Origin: Nocardioides ginsengisegetis
GTDB lineage: Bacteria > Actinomycetota > Actinomycetes > Propionibacteriales > Nocardioidaceae
Direction: 5' to 3'
DNA: 64,000 bases
Assembly: GCF_014138045.1 (NCBI RefSeq)
Contig: NZ_JACGXA010000001.1
Span: 2,775,001 to 2,839,000 of the forward strand
This document shows positions 42,684 to 51,907 of this stretch, piece by piece (within the stretch, counting starts at the first letter, position 1; each line of letters starts with the position of its first letter). Both the position numbers and the translations under genes were made by a program. The notes below the pieces were generated by a model that saw nothing but the letters and a program-made list of their open reading frames with translations, did no database searches and was not told where the DNA came from.

Positions 42684-43075
42684 GCCGGCGAGCCGGGCAC
42701 GGTCAGCGGCAGGTCGAGCGGGGCGTGCACGGCGACGGTGACGGACTGGGTGGTCGCGTCGACGCCGACGTCGTACGTCAGCCCGGGGTAGGTCCGGTAG
42801 GCGCCGATCGCCAGCAGGTAGTCGTGGACGGAGGCCCGCACACGCGCCTCGGTGAGCGCGAGCCGGTCGTCAGGGACGCCATCGAGGTAGGTCTCCCGGC
42901 CGGTCGCGCCGAGGTCGGCGCCCTGCAGGGCGGCCCCGTCGGCGATGGTGTCGAGGCCCTGCCGCTGGAGGTAGGCGGCCGAGGCATCGACGACGAGGAC
43001 CACCGCCATCGCCAGCACGAAGGCGAAGCCGATGATCATCAGCGTCACCGTCCCGCGCTCGTCGCGGCGGCTCAC
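42635..43075 (-). CDS. TadG-like pilus assembly protein
   Basis: A 146-residue protein. After SRRDERGTVTLMIIGFAFVLAMAVVLVVDASAAYLQRQGLDTIADGAALQGAD, the hallmark TadG/TadE-like N-terminal helix with class III signal features, comes a beta-rich domain. It is the last gene of the Tad operon. GTG 43075 overlaps the upstream stop by 4 bp. The 3' end runs 49 bp into the end of the convergent TetR gene. Confidence 0.85.
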   Translation of the reverse strand: MSRRDERGTVTLMIIGFAFVLAMAVVLVVDASAAYLQRQGLDTIADGAALQGADLGATGRETYLDGVPDDRLALTEARVRASVHDYLLAIGAYRTYPGLTYDVGVDATTQSVTVAVHAPLDLPLTVPGSPAHPVVGSEASAIVSTG

Positions 43076-43503
43076 GGGACCTCCTGGAACTGGCCGATCG
43101 GGACGGTGTGGCTCGCGTCGAGGGCGAAGCCGGGGGCGCTCCCGCCGAGCGCGCTGGGCAGCAGCGGCAGGTCCACCCGCGAGCGGACCACGACCGTGAT
43201 CACCGAGGTGCCGGCGTGGCAGTCGTGGGGGTAGGGCGTGCAGCTGACCGCGATCGACAACGGTCCGGCGTGCAGGCCCTGGTCGTCGAGCGCCTGGCGA
43301 GCCGCCGCCTCCGCCCGCGCACGACCGATGCCGTCCGACGGCGCCAGGGCGTAGGCGCGGCCGGCGGCGCGAGCGGCGGCGCTCACCGCGAACGCGCCGC
43401 GCTGCACCTCGAAGGCGCTCATCAGGATCCAGAGCATCGGCACCAGCAGCAGGATGCCGAGCCAGCTCATCTCGACGAGGGCGCTCCCCCTCTCGGACTT
43501 CAC
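43072..43503 (-). CDS. TadE family pilus assembly protein
   Basis: A 143-residue pseudopilin-like protein. It starts KSERGSALVEMSWLGILLLVPMLWILMSAFEVQRGAFAVSAAARAAGRAYAL, the TadE pattern of a short basic leader, a Glu at position 5 of the mature helix and a hydrophobic stretch. Two Cys (SCTPYPHDCH) can form a disulfide in the extracellular domain. The GTG at 43503 overlaps the previous stop by 4 bp. Confidence 0.87.
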   Translation of the reverse strand: MKSERGSALVEMSWLGILLLVPMLWILMSAFEVQRGAFAVSAAARAAGRAYALAPSDGIGRARAEAAARQALDDQGLHAGPLSIAVSCTPYPHDCHAGTSVITVVVRSRVDLPLLPSALGGSAPGFALDASHTVPIGQFQEVP

Positions 43504-43886
43504 GGCGCCTCCTCCGAGACGGCGTGGCCGGCGACGTCGAGCGAGACGGCCGGGCCGCCGATGCCGAGCGCGGGCACCCGCGCATGCACCACGATCTCGA
43601 TGCCGGGCGCGCCGTCGACCATCACGCGGCGTACGTCGATGTCCTGGGCGAAGCGACCCGCGACCACACCGGCGATCTGCGACCGGGTCCGGGCGACACC
43701 GTCGGCCGGACCGCGCCCCTGCACCGCGGCGTACCGCGCGCCCTCGGAGGCAGCCGCCGCGAGGGTGTTGCGCACGAGCAGCACCAGCCCCACCTGCAGG
43801 ATGCCGAGGAAGAGCGGCACGAGGACGGCGAGCACCAGCACGAAGTCCACGACGGCGGACCCGCGTTGCGATGCTCGACGGCGCAC
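43500..43886 (-). CDS. TadE family pilus assembly protein
   Basis: A 128-residue protein with RRRASQRGSAVVDFVLVLAVLVPLFLGILQVGLVLLVRNTLAAAASEGARYAAVQ, the TadE-like helix preceded by a G-S prepilin-peptidase-type site. Here Asp replaces the usual Glu at position 5 (GSAVVDF). It is coupled by 4-bp overlap to the following TadE gene. GTG start at 43886. Confidence 0.87.
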   Translation of the reverse strand: MRRRASQRGSAVVDFVLVLAVLVPLFLGILQVGLVLLVRNTLAAAASEGARYAAVQGRGPADGVARTRSQIAGVVAGRFAQDIDVRRVMVDGAPGIEIVVHARVPALGIGGPAVSLDVAGHAVSEEAP

Positions 43887-43895
43887 GGCTGGGGC

Positions 43896-44102
43896 CTAGT
43901 TGTGCACGGAGTTCAGGGCGTCGCGGAGCATTTGGGACAGCTGGTCGCGTGCGACGCCCCAGATGACCATGACCAGGCCTGCGGTCATGACCGTGATCAA
44001 GACCCAGCCGGGCACGTCGCCGCGGTCGTCGCGGTCGGCGCGGTGACGGGGCTGCACGAGCGCGGCGTGGAGCCGCAGGAGGGTGAGGGGCAGCTGGTGC
44101 AT
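43896..44102 (-). CDS. Small Flp-like pilin candidate
   Basis: A 68-residue protein with an N-terminal basic leader (HQLPLTLLRLHAALVQPRHRADRDDRG) and a hydrophobic segment (VPGWVLITVMTAGLVMVIWGVARDQLSQMLRDALN). The length, single helix and place between tadC and the TadE genes are those of the major Flp pilin. A possible prepilin cleavage is after RGD-like Gly (DDRG/DVPGW). The usual Glu at position 5 is not evident, so the assignment is tentative. Confidence 0.6.
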   Translation of the reverse strand: MHQLPLTLLRLHAALVQPRHRADRDDRGDVPGWVLITVMTAGLVMVIWGVARDQLSQMLRDALNSVHN

Positions 44103-44126
44103 GGTCGTTCCGTTCTCTCGAGTGAC

Positions 44127-45068
44127 TCAGGGCGCGGTCAGGTGGAGCCCGACGACGCCGGGCCAGAAGGCGAAGAGGATGGTGATCGGGAGGACGAGGA
44201 AGACGACCGGCACCATCATGAAGACCTCCTTGCGGGCGGCGACCTCGATCAGCTCGCGACGTCCGGCCTCGCGGACGTCGGTGGCCTGGGCGTGCAGCAC
44301 CTCGGCGAGCGGGGTGCCGCGCTCGACGGCGACGGCGATGCCCTGGGCGAAGCGCGCGACCAGCGGCAAGCCGGTCGTGGCGGCCATCCGGTCGAACGCC
44401 GCGCCCACCGGCTCACCCGTGCGGACGGCGGCGAGGACCCGGCCGAGGTCGGAGGAGAGCTCCCCGCCCGATCGCTTCACGACCCGGTCGAGCGCACCGA
44501 CCGGACTCTCCCCCGCGGCCACGGCCAGCGCGAGGAGCTCGGCGACGGTCGGGAACTCCGCAAGGATCCGGCGCTCCCGCGCCTTCACCTGCCCCGACAG
44601 GTGGTTGTCGCGGGCGAGCACGCCGGCCACAAAGGCGACGAGGCACAGCAGCAGGCTGGACAGCCCCGCGCCGGGGTCGGCGAGGGTGCGGAGGACGGCG
44701 TACGCCGCGGCGATGGCGAACGCGCCGAGCCCCCACATCACCTGCTCCACGCGGAACTCGTGGACGGTCTTGTCGATGTCGGCGCGCTCGAGGCGGCGGC
44801 GCACCGACGCCGCGCCGCCGAGCACCCGCTCGACCGTGTCGGCGGCCGAGCGCAGCACCGGGCCGAAGATGCCGGCCGCTGCCGACGTCGGGGAGGACGA
44901 GGCGACCCGGAGGGCGGGGGTGCGGCCGACGTGCGGGAGGTCGCGGACGTAGGGAAGGACGCGTACGGCGATCTGGGTCCGCCGGATCACCCGGACGCGG
45001 GACGCGGCGACGAGCAGGCCGCCCGCGCACACCGCGCCGAGGAGGGCGCCCCACCAGGCCGGGGTCAC
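44127..45068 (-). CDS. tadC: Tad secretion platform protein TadC
   Basis: A 313-residue type II secretion system F-domain protein with hydrophobic helices at the N-terminus, middle and C-terminus (VFMMVPVVFLVLPITILFAFWPGVV). The F domain reads EFPTVAELLALAVAAGESPVGALDRVVKRSGGELSSDLGRVLAAVRTGEPVGAAFDRMA. It forms the inner-membrane platform with TadB. Overlap of 4 bp with tadB (GTGA). Confidence 0.88.
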   Translation of the reverse strand: MTPAWWGALLGAVCAGGLLVAASRVRVIRRTQIAVRVLPYVRDLPHVGRTPALRVASSSPTSAAAGIFGPVLRSAADTVERVLGGAASVRRRLERADIDKTVHEFRVEQVMWGLGAFAIAAAYAVLRTLADPGAGLSSLLLCLVAFVAGVLARDNHLSGQVKARERRILAEFPTVAELLALAVAAGESPVGALDRVVKRSGGELSSDLGRVLAAVRTGEPVGAAFDRMAATTGLPLVARFAQGIAVAVERGTPLAEVLHAQATDVREAGRRELIEVAARKEVFMMVPVVFLVLPITILFAFWPGVVGLHLTAP

Positions 45069-45919
45069 GACAGGATCCGTCGCTCGACGGGGAGCCGGCC
45101 AATCCGCATCATCAGCCGGTAGGCCACCACGCACGCAGCCGCGCCGATGGCCAGCACGATCACGCCGCCGGTCGACGCATAGCGGTGGATCACCTCGGAC
45201 TGGAAGGACATGAAGAGGAGCACGATCCACGGCGCGGCCACGGCGAGCCGGGCGCCGTTGATGGTCCAGGCCTGGCGCGACTCCATCTCCGAGCGGGTGC
45301 GGGCCTCGTCGCGGAGGTACCCGGACAGGTTGCGCAGCAGCCGGCCGAGCTCGCCGCCACCGACCTCCCGGGCGATGCGCAGCCCCTCCACCACGCGGTC
45401 GCCGACCGGGTCGGCGAGCCGGACCTTGAGCCGGTCGAGGCACTCCCCGAACCGTCCGGTCACCTGGTAGTCCAGCGCGAACTCGTCGAACGCCTCACGC
45501 AGCGGCTCTGGCCCGCGCGTGCCCAGGGCCGCCAGCGCGTCCGGGAGCGAGAGACCGGCGCGGACCGCGCTCGCGAGGTTGTCGACCGCCTCGGGCCAGA
45601 CCTCGGCGAACTCCCGCTGCCGCCGACGTGCACGCCCCGACACGATCGCGACCGGCAGCCACGCACCCATCACCCCGAACGTGAAAGCGACCGGCGGCGT
45701 CCCCGACACCACCTCGACCACGAGCGTGGCCACCACACCGGTGACGACGCAGACGATCGCGAAGCCCGTCGGCGAGACCGACCCGAGGCCGGCGCGGGCG
45801 AGCAGCTGGGTGGCGCGGCCGTCAGTCCGACGCGGCCTGGACGGCTGCCGGGGCAGGAAGAACGCCGACCAGACGAGCAGCAGCCCGGTCCCGACGCCCA
45901 GTCCCACCAGCGCCCCCAT
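45065..45919 (-). CDS. tadB: Tad secretion platform protein TadB
   Basis: A 284-residue F-domain membrane protein: FAEVWPEAVDNLASAVRAGLSLPDALAALGTRGPEPLREAFDEFALDYQVTGRFGECLDRLKVRLADPVGDRVVEGLRIAREVGGGELGRLLRNL. Two helices at the N-terminus and two at the C-terminus. It partners TadC around the TadA ATPase. The start ATG shares one base with the tadA stop (TGATG). Confidence 0.9.
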   Translation of the reverse strand: MGALVGLGVGTGLLLVWSAFFLPRQPSRPRRTDGRATQLLARAGLGSVSPTGFAIVCVVTGVVATLVVEVVSGTPPVAFTFGVMGAWLPVAIVSGRARRRQREFAEVWPEAVDNLASAVRAGLSLPDALAALGTRGPEPLREAFDEFALDYQVTGRFGECLDRLKVRLADPVGDRVVEGLRIAREVGGGELGRLLRNLSGYLRDEARTRSEMESRQAWTINGARLAVAAPWIVLLFMSFQSEVIHRYASTGGVIVLAIGAAACVVAYRLMMRIGRLPVERRILS

Positions 45920-47184
45920 CAGCGGGCCTCGCTCAACAGACGGTGTACGTCGATCCCCGCGCGCTCGAACAGCTCGGGGCGCGGCGCCGCGCCGCCGGTG
46001 CGGGCGAGCTCCCCGCCGCGGCGGGTGAAGATCGGCTCGGTCTCGATGATGTCGTTCTCGACCCGGCCGGGGACGCCGACGATCTCGTTGACGCGGCGCA
46101 CACCGTGGGGATCGAGCCCGAGGTGGACCACGAGGTCGACGCTGGCCGCGACGGTCGGCACGACGAAGCGGGCGCTGATGTTCTCGCCGGCGAGGAGCGG
46201 CAGCGTGCAGACCTTGACCAGCGCCTCCCGGGCGCTGTTGGCGTGGATCGTGCACATGCCGGGCAACCCCGCGTTGAGGGCCAGCAAGAGGTCGAGCGCC
46301 TCCTCGGAGCGGACCTCGCCCACGATGATCCGGCTGGGTCGCATTCGCAGGCTCTCCTTGACCAGGTCGCGCAGCCGGATCTCGCCGGTGCCCTCGAGGC
46401 CGGACTGACGCGTCTGGAGCGGCACCCAGTCGGGGTGCGGGAAGCGCAGCTCGAAGACCTCCTCCGCCGAGATCACCCGCTCGCCGCCGGGGATCGCTGC
46501 CGCAAGACAGTTGAGCATCGTGGTCTTGCCGGCCTGCGTGCCGCCCGCGACCAGGATGTTGAGACCCGCCCGCACGCTGGCCTCCAGGAACGCCGCCGCG
46601 CGCGGCGACAGGCTGCCCAGCTCGACCAGGTCGTGGAGCCTGGCCGCGCGCAGCACGAACTTGCGGATGTTGACCGCGCTGAAGCCCCGGCTGATCCCCT
46701 CGAGCACGACGTGCAGCCGGTGCCCCTCGGGCAGCATCGCGTCGACGAACGGCTGGCTGATGTCGATGCGCCGGCCGCTGGACTTGAGCATCCGCTCGAC
46801 CAGCTCCTGCACCTGCGCGGTGCTGAGCATCAGGTTGGTCAGCTCGTGGCGGCCGTTGCGGGCGATGAAGACCCGGCTCGGGTCGTTGATCCAGATCTCC
46901 TCGACCGACGGGTCGTCGAGGAACGGCTGCAGCGCCCCGAAGCCCGACACCCGCGCGACCAGCTCGCCCACCACCGCGTCGATGTCGGTGACCGGAGCGA
47001 CGGCGCCGGTGAGGCTCCGCTCGTCGTGGGCGCGTACGACGCCCTCCGCGAGCCGGCGTACGAGCCCGGCGTCGCGCTGGGGGTCGACGCCCTCGCGACG
47101 CACCAGCTCGCGCACGTGCTGGTCGAGCTGCTCCACCAGCCGGGCGTGCGCCTCGGCGTGCCCGTCGGCGTGCTTGACGACCAT
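45919..47184 (-). CDS. tadA: Tad pilus ATPase TadA (CpaF family)
   Basis: A 421-residue secretion ATPase. Walker A VAGGTQAGKTTMLNCLAA, Asp box RVISAEEVFEL, Walker B RPSRIIVGEVRSEEALDLLLALN, His box MCTIHANSAREALVKV. The CpaF-specific N-domain reads IDAVVGELVARVSGFGALQPFLDDPSVEEIWINDPSRVFIA. It powers Flp pilus assembly or secretion. It is the first gene of a seven-gene minus-strand operon. No TadZ/CpaE, TadV prepilin peptidase or RcpC gene lies within the window. Confidence 0.93.
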   Translation of the reverse strand: MVVKHADGHAEAHARLVEQLDQHVRELVRREGVDPQRDAGLVRRLAEGVVRAHDERSLTGAVAPVTDIDAVVGELVARVSGFGALQPFLDDPSVEEIWINDPSRVFIARNGRHELTNLMLSTAQVQELVERMLKSSGRRIDISQPFVDAMLPEGHRLHVVLEGISRGFSAVNIRKFVLRAARLHDLVELGSLSPRAAAFLEASVRAGLNILVAGGTQAGKTTMLNCLAAAIPGGERVISAEEVFELRFPHPDWVPLQTRQSGLEGTGEIRLRDLVKESLRMRPSRIIVGEVRSEEALDLLLALNAGLPGMCTIHANSAREALVKVCTLPLLAGENISARFVVPTVAASVDLVVHLGLDPHGVRRVNEIVGVPGRVENDIIETEPIFTRRGGELARTGGAAPRPELFERAGIDVHRLLSEAR

Positions 47185-47431
47185 GGAACCTCCCCCGAGT
47201 GAGGCGTCAGTCCGAACCTAGGTGCTGGTCGTCCTACCCACGAGGGGGCGAGAGCAATCTGTGGACAAGGCAAAGACCCCGGGCGGACCAGACCGGCGAC
47301 CCTCCCCGATCTCCCCCGGATTCGACTCGCGCAACGCCCCCGCACGGGCGCACACTGTCTCTGGGGCAGGGGGTCCGTCGGGGCGACTCGACGGATTGGG
47401 CGCATGTGCGTTGCAAGGGGTGGGGTTCGCT

Positions 47432-49231
47432 GTGCCGACGATGCCGCTGGTGGGTCAGGAGTTTGCCGGGTTCCGTCTGCGTGCCGTGATCGGCCGGGGC
47501 GGCATGAGCGTGGTCTACCAGGCGGAGAACCCCCGGATCGGCAGCCTGGTCGCGCTGAAGATCCTCGCGCCCGAGCTCGCGACCAACGACGACTTCCGCG
47601 CCCGCTTCCTCCAGGAGTCGCGCATCGCCGCGTCGCTGAACCACCCCAACGTCATCCCGATCTATGACATGGGGCCCGAGGACGACCTGCTCTACATCGC
47701 CATGCGGTACGTCGCCGGCAGCGACCTGCGCGCGATCCTCAAGGCCCGCGACCGGCTCGACGCCGCACAGTCGATCATGCTGCTCCAGCAGGTCGCCCGG
47801 GCCCTGGACAACGCGCACCGGCACGGCCTGGTGCACCGCGACGTCAAGCCCGCCAACATCCTCGTGCAGCGCGGCACCGACGAGGACCCCGACCACGTCT
47901 ACCTCGTCGACTTCGGCATCAGCAAGCACGCGCTGTCGCACAGCGGGCTCACCGCGACCGGGGAGTTCCTCGGCACCGTCGACTACATCGCGCCCGAGCA
48001 GGTGCAGGGCCACGACGTCGACGGCCGGGCCGACGTCTACGGCCTCGCCTGCGTGCTGTTCGAGACGCTGACCGGTCGGGTCCCCTTCAAGAAGGAGGCC
48101 GACGCCGCGGTCATCTTTGCCCACGTCGAGGAGACGCCCCCGCGGCCGTCGGACCTCAACCCGGACCTCCCCTCGGACATCGACGACGTCCTCGCGGTCG
48201 GCCTGTCGAAGAACCCCGACGAGCGCTACGGCACCTGCCACGCCCTCATCGACGACGCCGCACGCGCCCTGGGCGAGCTCGGGCAGGCACCGCGCACCGT
48301 CATGGTGCCACCCGGGGAGAACCAGCGTGTCGTACCGGGCGACCACCGGCAGCGAGCTCGCTCGGGCTCCGGCCCCAAGCCGACCGGTTCCAAGGCAACC
48401 GCCGGCCCCCGTGGGGGCGGACTCCCTCCGGGAGCCGGCGGCTCGGGTCGGCCCGGCGGTCGGGGCGGGCCGGACGACGCCGACGAGACGCGGGGCGGCC
48501 GTCGTACTGTCCTGGCGGTCCTGGGCTCGGCGCTCGCCGTCCTCCTGGTGGTCGGCCTCGGCGTCGCCTGGGCGCTGCTCCGCGACGACGGGTCGCCGGT
48601 CGCGGGCCCCGCGGGCGCAGCGTCCACGAGCGCGGCACCCGACAACCACATCCTCGACGAGGTGGCCGCGGCCTACACGAGCGGTGCGTTCGCCAAGGGG
48701 ATCCTGTCGCCGTCGGACTGCGAGGCGATGAGCGCCACCGAGGTGCACTGCACCATCCCCGGCGACAGCGCCAACGACGTCGTGCTGCGGACCTACAAGA
48801 GCCTCCCGGCCCTCTACCACGCGTACAAGGCGGAGGCCGAGCGCGAGTCCGGGCGGATGTTCATGGAGAACACCCCCGACGGTGACTGTCGGCGGACCCA
48901 GTCCAACGGCGAGGTCAGCTGGAACCACGAGTTCGAGCACCCGAAGACCTTCTCGATCAAGGACCACGAGTCGGGGCACCTGAACCCGGACACCCAGGCC
49001 GGTGGCCGCGTCTGGTGCATGGTCGACCGGCACTCCGTCATGCACATCGTCTGGACCGAGAACTCCGCGATGCTGCTCGGCGTGGTGACCGGCAAGCCCC
49101 ATGCGCTCTTCATCGACTTCTGGAAGCCCTTCCACCACGACCTCATCCCCGACGAGATGCACATGGGCGACGAGAGCAGCGGGACGACGGACATGGCCAG
49201 CCCGACCGACTCGGCCAGCCCCCACATGTAA
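47432..49231 (+). CDS. Serine/threonine protein kinase with single TM and extracellular domain
   Basis: A 599-residue receptor kinase. Kinase domain residues about 14-280: Gly loop VIGRGGMSVVYQAE, Lys43 in VALKIL, HRDVKPANIL, DFGISKHAL, APEQVQGHDVDGRADVYGL. A Gly/Pro/basic linker follows, then one transmembrane helix (about 359-384), then an extracellular domain of about 210 residues with three Cys (SDCEAMSATEVHCT, GDCRRTQ, VWCMVDRHS) and no PASTA repeats. It ends in a Ser/Thr-rich tail. The ligand is unknown. GTG 47432 is chosen after a GGGG run; ATG 47441 is possible. It abuts the cyclase gene. Confidence 0.9.
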   Translation: MPTMPLVGQEFAGFRLRAVIGRGGMSVVYQAENPRIGSLVALKILAPELATNDDFRARFLQESRIAASLNHPNVIPIYDMGPEDDLLYIAMRYVAGSDLRAILKARDRLDAAQSIMLLQQVARALDNAHRHGLVHRDVKPANILVQRGTDEDPDHVYLVDFGISKHALSHSGLTATGEFLGTVDYIAPEQVQGHDVDGRADVYGLACVLFETLTGRVPFKKEADAAVIFAHVEETPPRPSDLNPDLPSDIDDVLAVGLSKNPDERYGTCHALIDDAARALGELGQAPRTVMVPPGENQRVVPGDHRQRARSGSGPKPTGSKATAGPRGGGLPPGAGGSGRPGGRGGPDDADETRGGRRTVLAVLGSALAVLLVVGLGVAWALLRDDGSPVAGPAGAASTSAAPDNHILDEVAAAYTSGAFAKGILSPSDCEAMSATEVHCTIPGDSANDVVLRTYKSLPALYHAYKAEAERESGRMFMENTPDGDCRRTQSNGEVSWNHEFEHPKTFSIKDHESGHLNPDTQAGGRVWCMVDRHSVMHIVWTENSAMLLGVVTGKPHALFIDFWKPFHHDLIPDEMHMGDESSGTTDMASPTDSASPHM

Positions 49232-51907
49232 GTGGAGACGTCCCCGCTGCCCACCGGCACGGTGTCGCTGCTTTTCTCCGACATCGAGGGATCGACGGCG
49301 CTGCTGTCCCGGCTCGGCGCGAGCTACGCCGACGCGCTGACGGGTCAGCGTCGGGTCCTGCGCGCGGCGTGGGCGGCGTACGACGGCACCGAGCTCGGCA
49401 CGGAGGGCGACAGCTTCTACGTCGTCTTCTCCACGGCCGGCGCGGCGGTCGCCGCCGCGACGCGGGCGCAGCGCGATCTCGCCGCCTTCGCGTGGCCGGG
49501 CGGGGAGCAGGTCCGGGTCCGGATCGGCATCCACACCGGGTCGCCCGAGCTGCACGAGGGAGCCTACGTGGGCATGGACGTGCACCGCGCCGCGCGGATC
49601 GCTGCGGCCGCGCACGGCGGTCAGGTGGTCGTCTCGGAGTCGACCGCCTCGCTCGTGGCCGGCAGCCTCCCCGCGGACGTGGCGCTGCGCGACCTCGGGT
49701 CGCACCAGCTCAAGGACATCCCCCGGGCAGCCCACCTCTTCCAGGTGTCGGTGGCCGGCCTGCAGGTCGACTTCCCTCCGCTCAAGACCCTGGGCGCCGT
49801 GTCGAGCCTGCCGACGCCGACGACGTCGCTGGTGGGTCGCGACGCCGAGCTCGCCGACCTCGTCGCGCTCGTGCGCTCGCCCGGGCTGCGGCTCGTCACC
49901 CTGACCGGCCCGGGCGGGGCGGGCAAGACCCGGCTGGCCATCGGGGCGGCGGCGAGGCTCATGGAGACCTTCCCCGACGGCGTCTTCTTCGTCCCGCTGG
50001 CCGCGGCGACGACGCCCGAGGTGATGTGGATGACGATCGCCGAGGTGCTCGGCGCACCCGCGGAGACCCGCCTCCCTCCGGCGTTCCTCGAGCACGTCGC
50101 GCACCTGTCGGCGCTCCTCGTGCTGGACAACCTCGAGCAGCTCCCCGGCGCCGACGCGGTCGTCTCGCAGCTGCTCGGCTCCTCGCCCCGCACGGTCGTG
50201 ATCGCCACGTCCCGGCGGCCCCTGCACGTGGCGGGCGAGCACGAGCACCCGGTGCCCACGCTCGAGCTGCCGGACCGGCCGGCCCTGGCGGAGGCTGCGC
50301 AGTCCGGCGCCGTGCAGCTGTTCGTCCAGCAGGCGTCGATGGTCCGCCCCAGCTTCGCGCTCTCCGACGACAACGTCGGCGACGTGGTCGAGGTCTGCCG
50401 CCGGCTCGACGGGTTGCCGCTCGCGATCGAGCTGGCCGCGGCCCGCTCGAAGCTGCTCACCCCCGCCGCCCTCCTGGCCCGGCTCGGCACCGCCCTCGAG
50501 CTCCGCGACCCGGGGGTGGACCGGCCGACCCGGCAGCAGACGCTGCGGGCGACGATCGGCTGGTCACACGACCTCCTGCCCGCGACGCAGCAGGCGGTCT
50601 TCTGCCGGCTGGGTGTGTTCGCGGGCGGTGCCGACCTCGAGGGCGTCGAGGCCGTGTGCGCCGACCGTCTCGGAGACACCGATCCCCTCGACGTCGTCGC
50701 CGACCTGGTCGACGCCAGCCTCGTGAGCGTCGGCCAGGGCCCCGGCGGGGAGCCACGGGTCTCGATGCTGGAGACCGTCCGGGTCTACGCCCTGGACGAG
50801 CTGCGGGCGACGGGCGAGCTCGACGACGTACGCCGCCGCCACGCGGCGTACGTCGTGGCCGTGCTGGAGGCGCTGGAGGCACTGCAGCGCGGCGCCGTGG
50901 ACCGGTTGCTGGAGGGCCGACAGCGCTTCGAGACCGAGCACGACAACGTGCGCGAGGCGCTGGCCTGGGCCCTGGAGGCGCCGGGGACCGACCCGACGCG
51001 TGCCGCCCTGGCCATGCGCCTGTGCCTCGGGGCGTCCGGGTGGTGGCAGGACTGCGGCTGCTACTCCGAGGCCCGCGGGTGGCTCGAGCGCGCCATCGCG
51101 CTGGCCGGCCACGACGAGAGCCCGGAGCTGGCGGGGTGCCTCACCGCGCTGACCACGGTCTTCGGCATCCAGTGCGACTTCGCGCGCGCCCACGGGACCG
51201 CCACGCGCAGCGTCGCGGTCTGGCGGCAGCTGGCCGAGGACGGACGGGGCGACAACGAGCGGCTCTCCTCGGCGCTGCGTGCGCTGGGGTCGTGCGAGCT
51301 CAACCTCGGCCACGCCGACGCCGCCCGCGCGGCCCTGCAGGAGGCGGTCTCCGTGGCTGCTGTGGTCGGAGACCGCGGCGCCGTCGCGGACGCGCTGCGG
51401 GTGCTGGCCTTCGTCGAGGCCTCGGAGCAGGACCTCGAGCGCGCGGTGGAGCTGGCCGAGGACGCGATCACGCTCTACGACGACCTCGGCGACGAGCACG
51501 GCGCCATGCGGCTGCGGCACAGCCACGCCTGCTACCTCCGGCTGATCGGGCGCGCGGACGAGGCCCAGCGCCGGATGCAGGACCTGGTCCCCGACGTGTT
51601 GCGGCTCGGCGACGCCGGCGCCCTGCTCGTCCTGGCCGAGGACTACGGAGCGGTGCTCGCCGAGGTCGGCCACCACCACGAGGCCGCGCTGCTGCTGGGC
51701 GCTGCCGACACGGCGCGCGCCCGCGAGGGCGCCCCGCGCGAGCCACCCCAGCAGGCCCAGATCGAGGCGCCGTACGCCGTCGCGCGGGTGGCCCTGGCCG
51801 ACGCCTGGGACCGCAGCTATGCGTCCGGACGGGCGATGGGCATCGAGGACGCGTTGTCCTCGTTGCCCGACATCACGCCGTCGGCGCCTCGCTCCCCATC
51901 GGCATGA
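49232..51907 (+). CDS. Class III adenylate cyclase fused to NB-ARC-like ATPase and TPR-type helical repeats
   Basis: An 891-residue protein. Residues 8-170 form a class III cyclase domain with metal Asp17 (LFSDIEGST) and Asp60 (EGDSFYVVF). Residues about 200-470 form an AfsR-like STAND ATPase with Walker A TGPGGAGKTRLA and Walker B LLVLDNLE, and GLPLAIELAAARS. The C-terminal 400 residues are TPR-like helices (DAARAALQEAVSVAAVVGD...). There is no helix-turn-helix, unlike LuxR relatives. It probably links ligand or partner binding to cyclic-nucleotide production. GTG 49232 starts on the base after the kinase stop (TAAGTG), indicating tight coupling. Confidence 0.88.
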   Translation: METSPLPTGTVSLLFSDIEGSTALLSRLGASYADALTGQRRVLRAAWAAYDGTELGTEGDSFYVVFSTAGAAVAAATRAQRDLAAFAWPGGEQVRVRIGIHTGSPELHEGAYVGMDVHRAARIAAAAHGGQVVVSESTASLVAGSLPADVALRDLGSHQLKDIPRAAHLFQVSVAGLQVDFPPLKTLGAVSSLPTPTTSLVGRDAELADLVALVRSPGLRLVTLTGPGGAGKTRLAIGAAARLMETFPDGVFFVPLAAATTPEVMWMTIAEVLGAPAETRLPPAFLEHVAHLSALLVLDNLEQLPGADAVVSQLLGSSPRTVVIATSRRPLHVAGEHEHPVPTLELPDRPALAEAAQSGAVQLFVQQASMVRPSFALSDDNVGDVVEVCRRLDGLPLAIELAAARSKLLTPAALLARLGTALELRDPGVDRPTRQQTLRATIGWSHDLLPATQQAVFCRLGVFAGGADLEGVEAVCADRLGDTDPLDVVADLVDASLVSVGQGPGGEPRVSMLETVRVYALDELRATGELDDVRRRHAAYVVAVLEALEALQRGAVDRLLEGRQRFETEHDNVREALAWALEAPGTDPTRAALAMRLCLGASGWWQDCGCYSEARGWLERAIALAGHDESPELAGCLTALTTVFGIQCDFARAHGTATRSVAVWRQLAEDGRGDNERLSSALRALGSCELNLGHADAARAALQEAVSVAAVVGDRGAVADALRVLAFVEASEQDLERAVELAEDAITLYDDLGDEHGAMRLRHSHACYLRLIGRADEAQRRMQDLVPDVLRLGDAGALLVLAEDYGAVLAEVGHHHEAALLLGAADTARAREGAPREPPQQAQIEAPYAVARVALADAWDRSYASGRAMGIEDALSSLPDITPSAPRSPSA

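Noticed and set aside
47432..49231. PASTA repeats in the Ser/Thr kinase extracellular part
   Set aside because: The extracellular segment has three Cys motifs and no PASTA-type pattern, so it is not a PknB orthologue by architecture.
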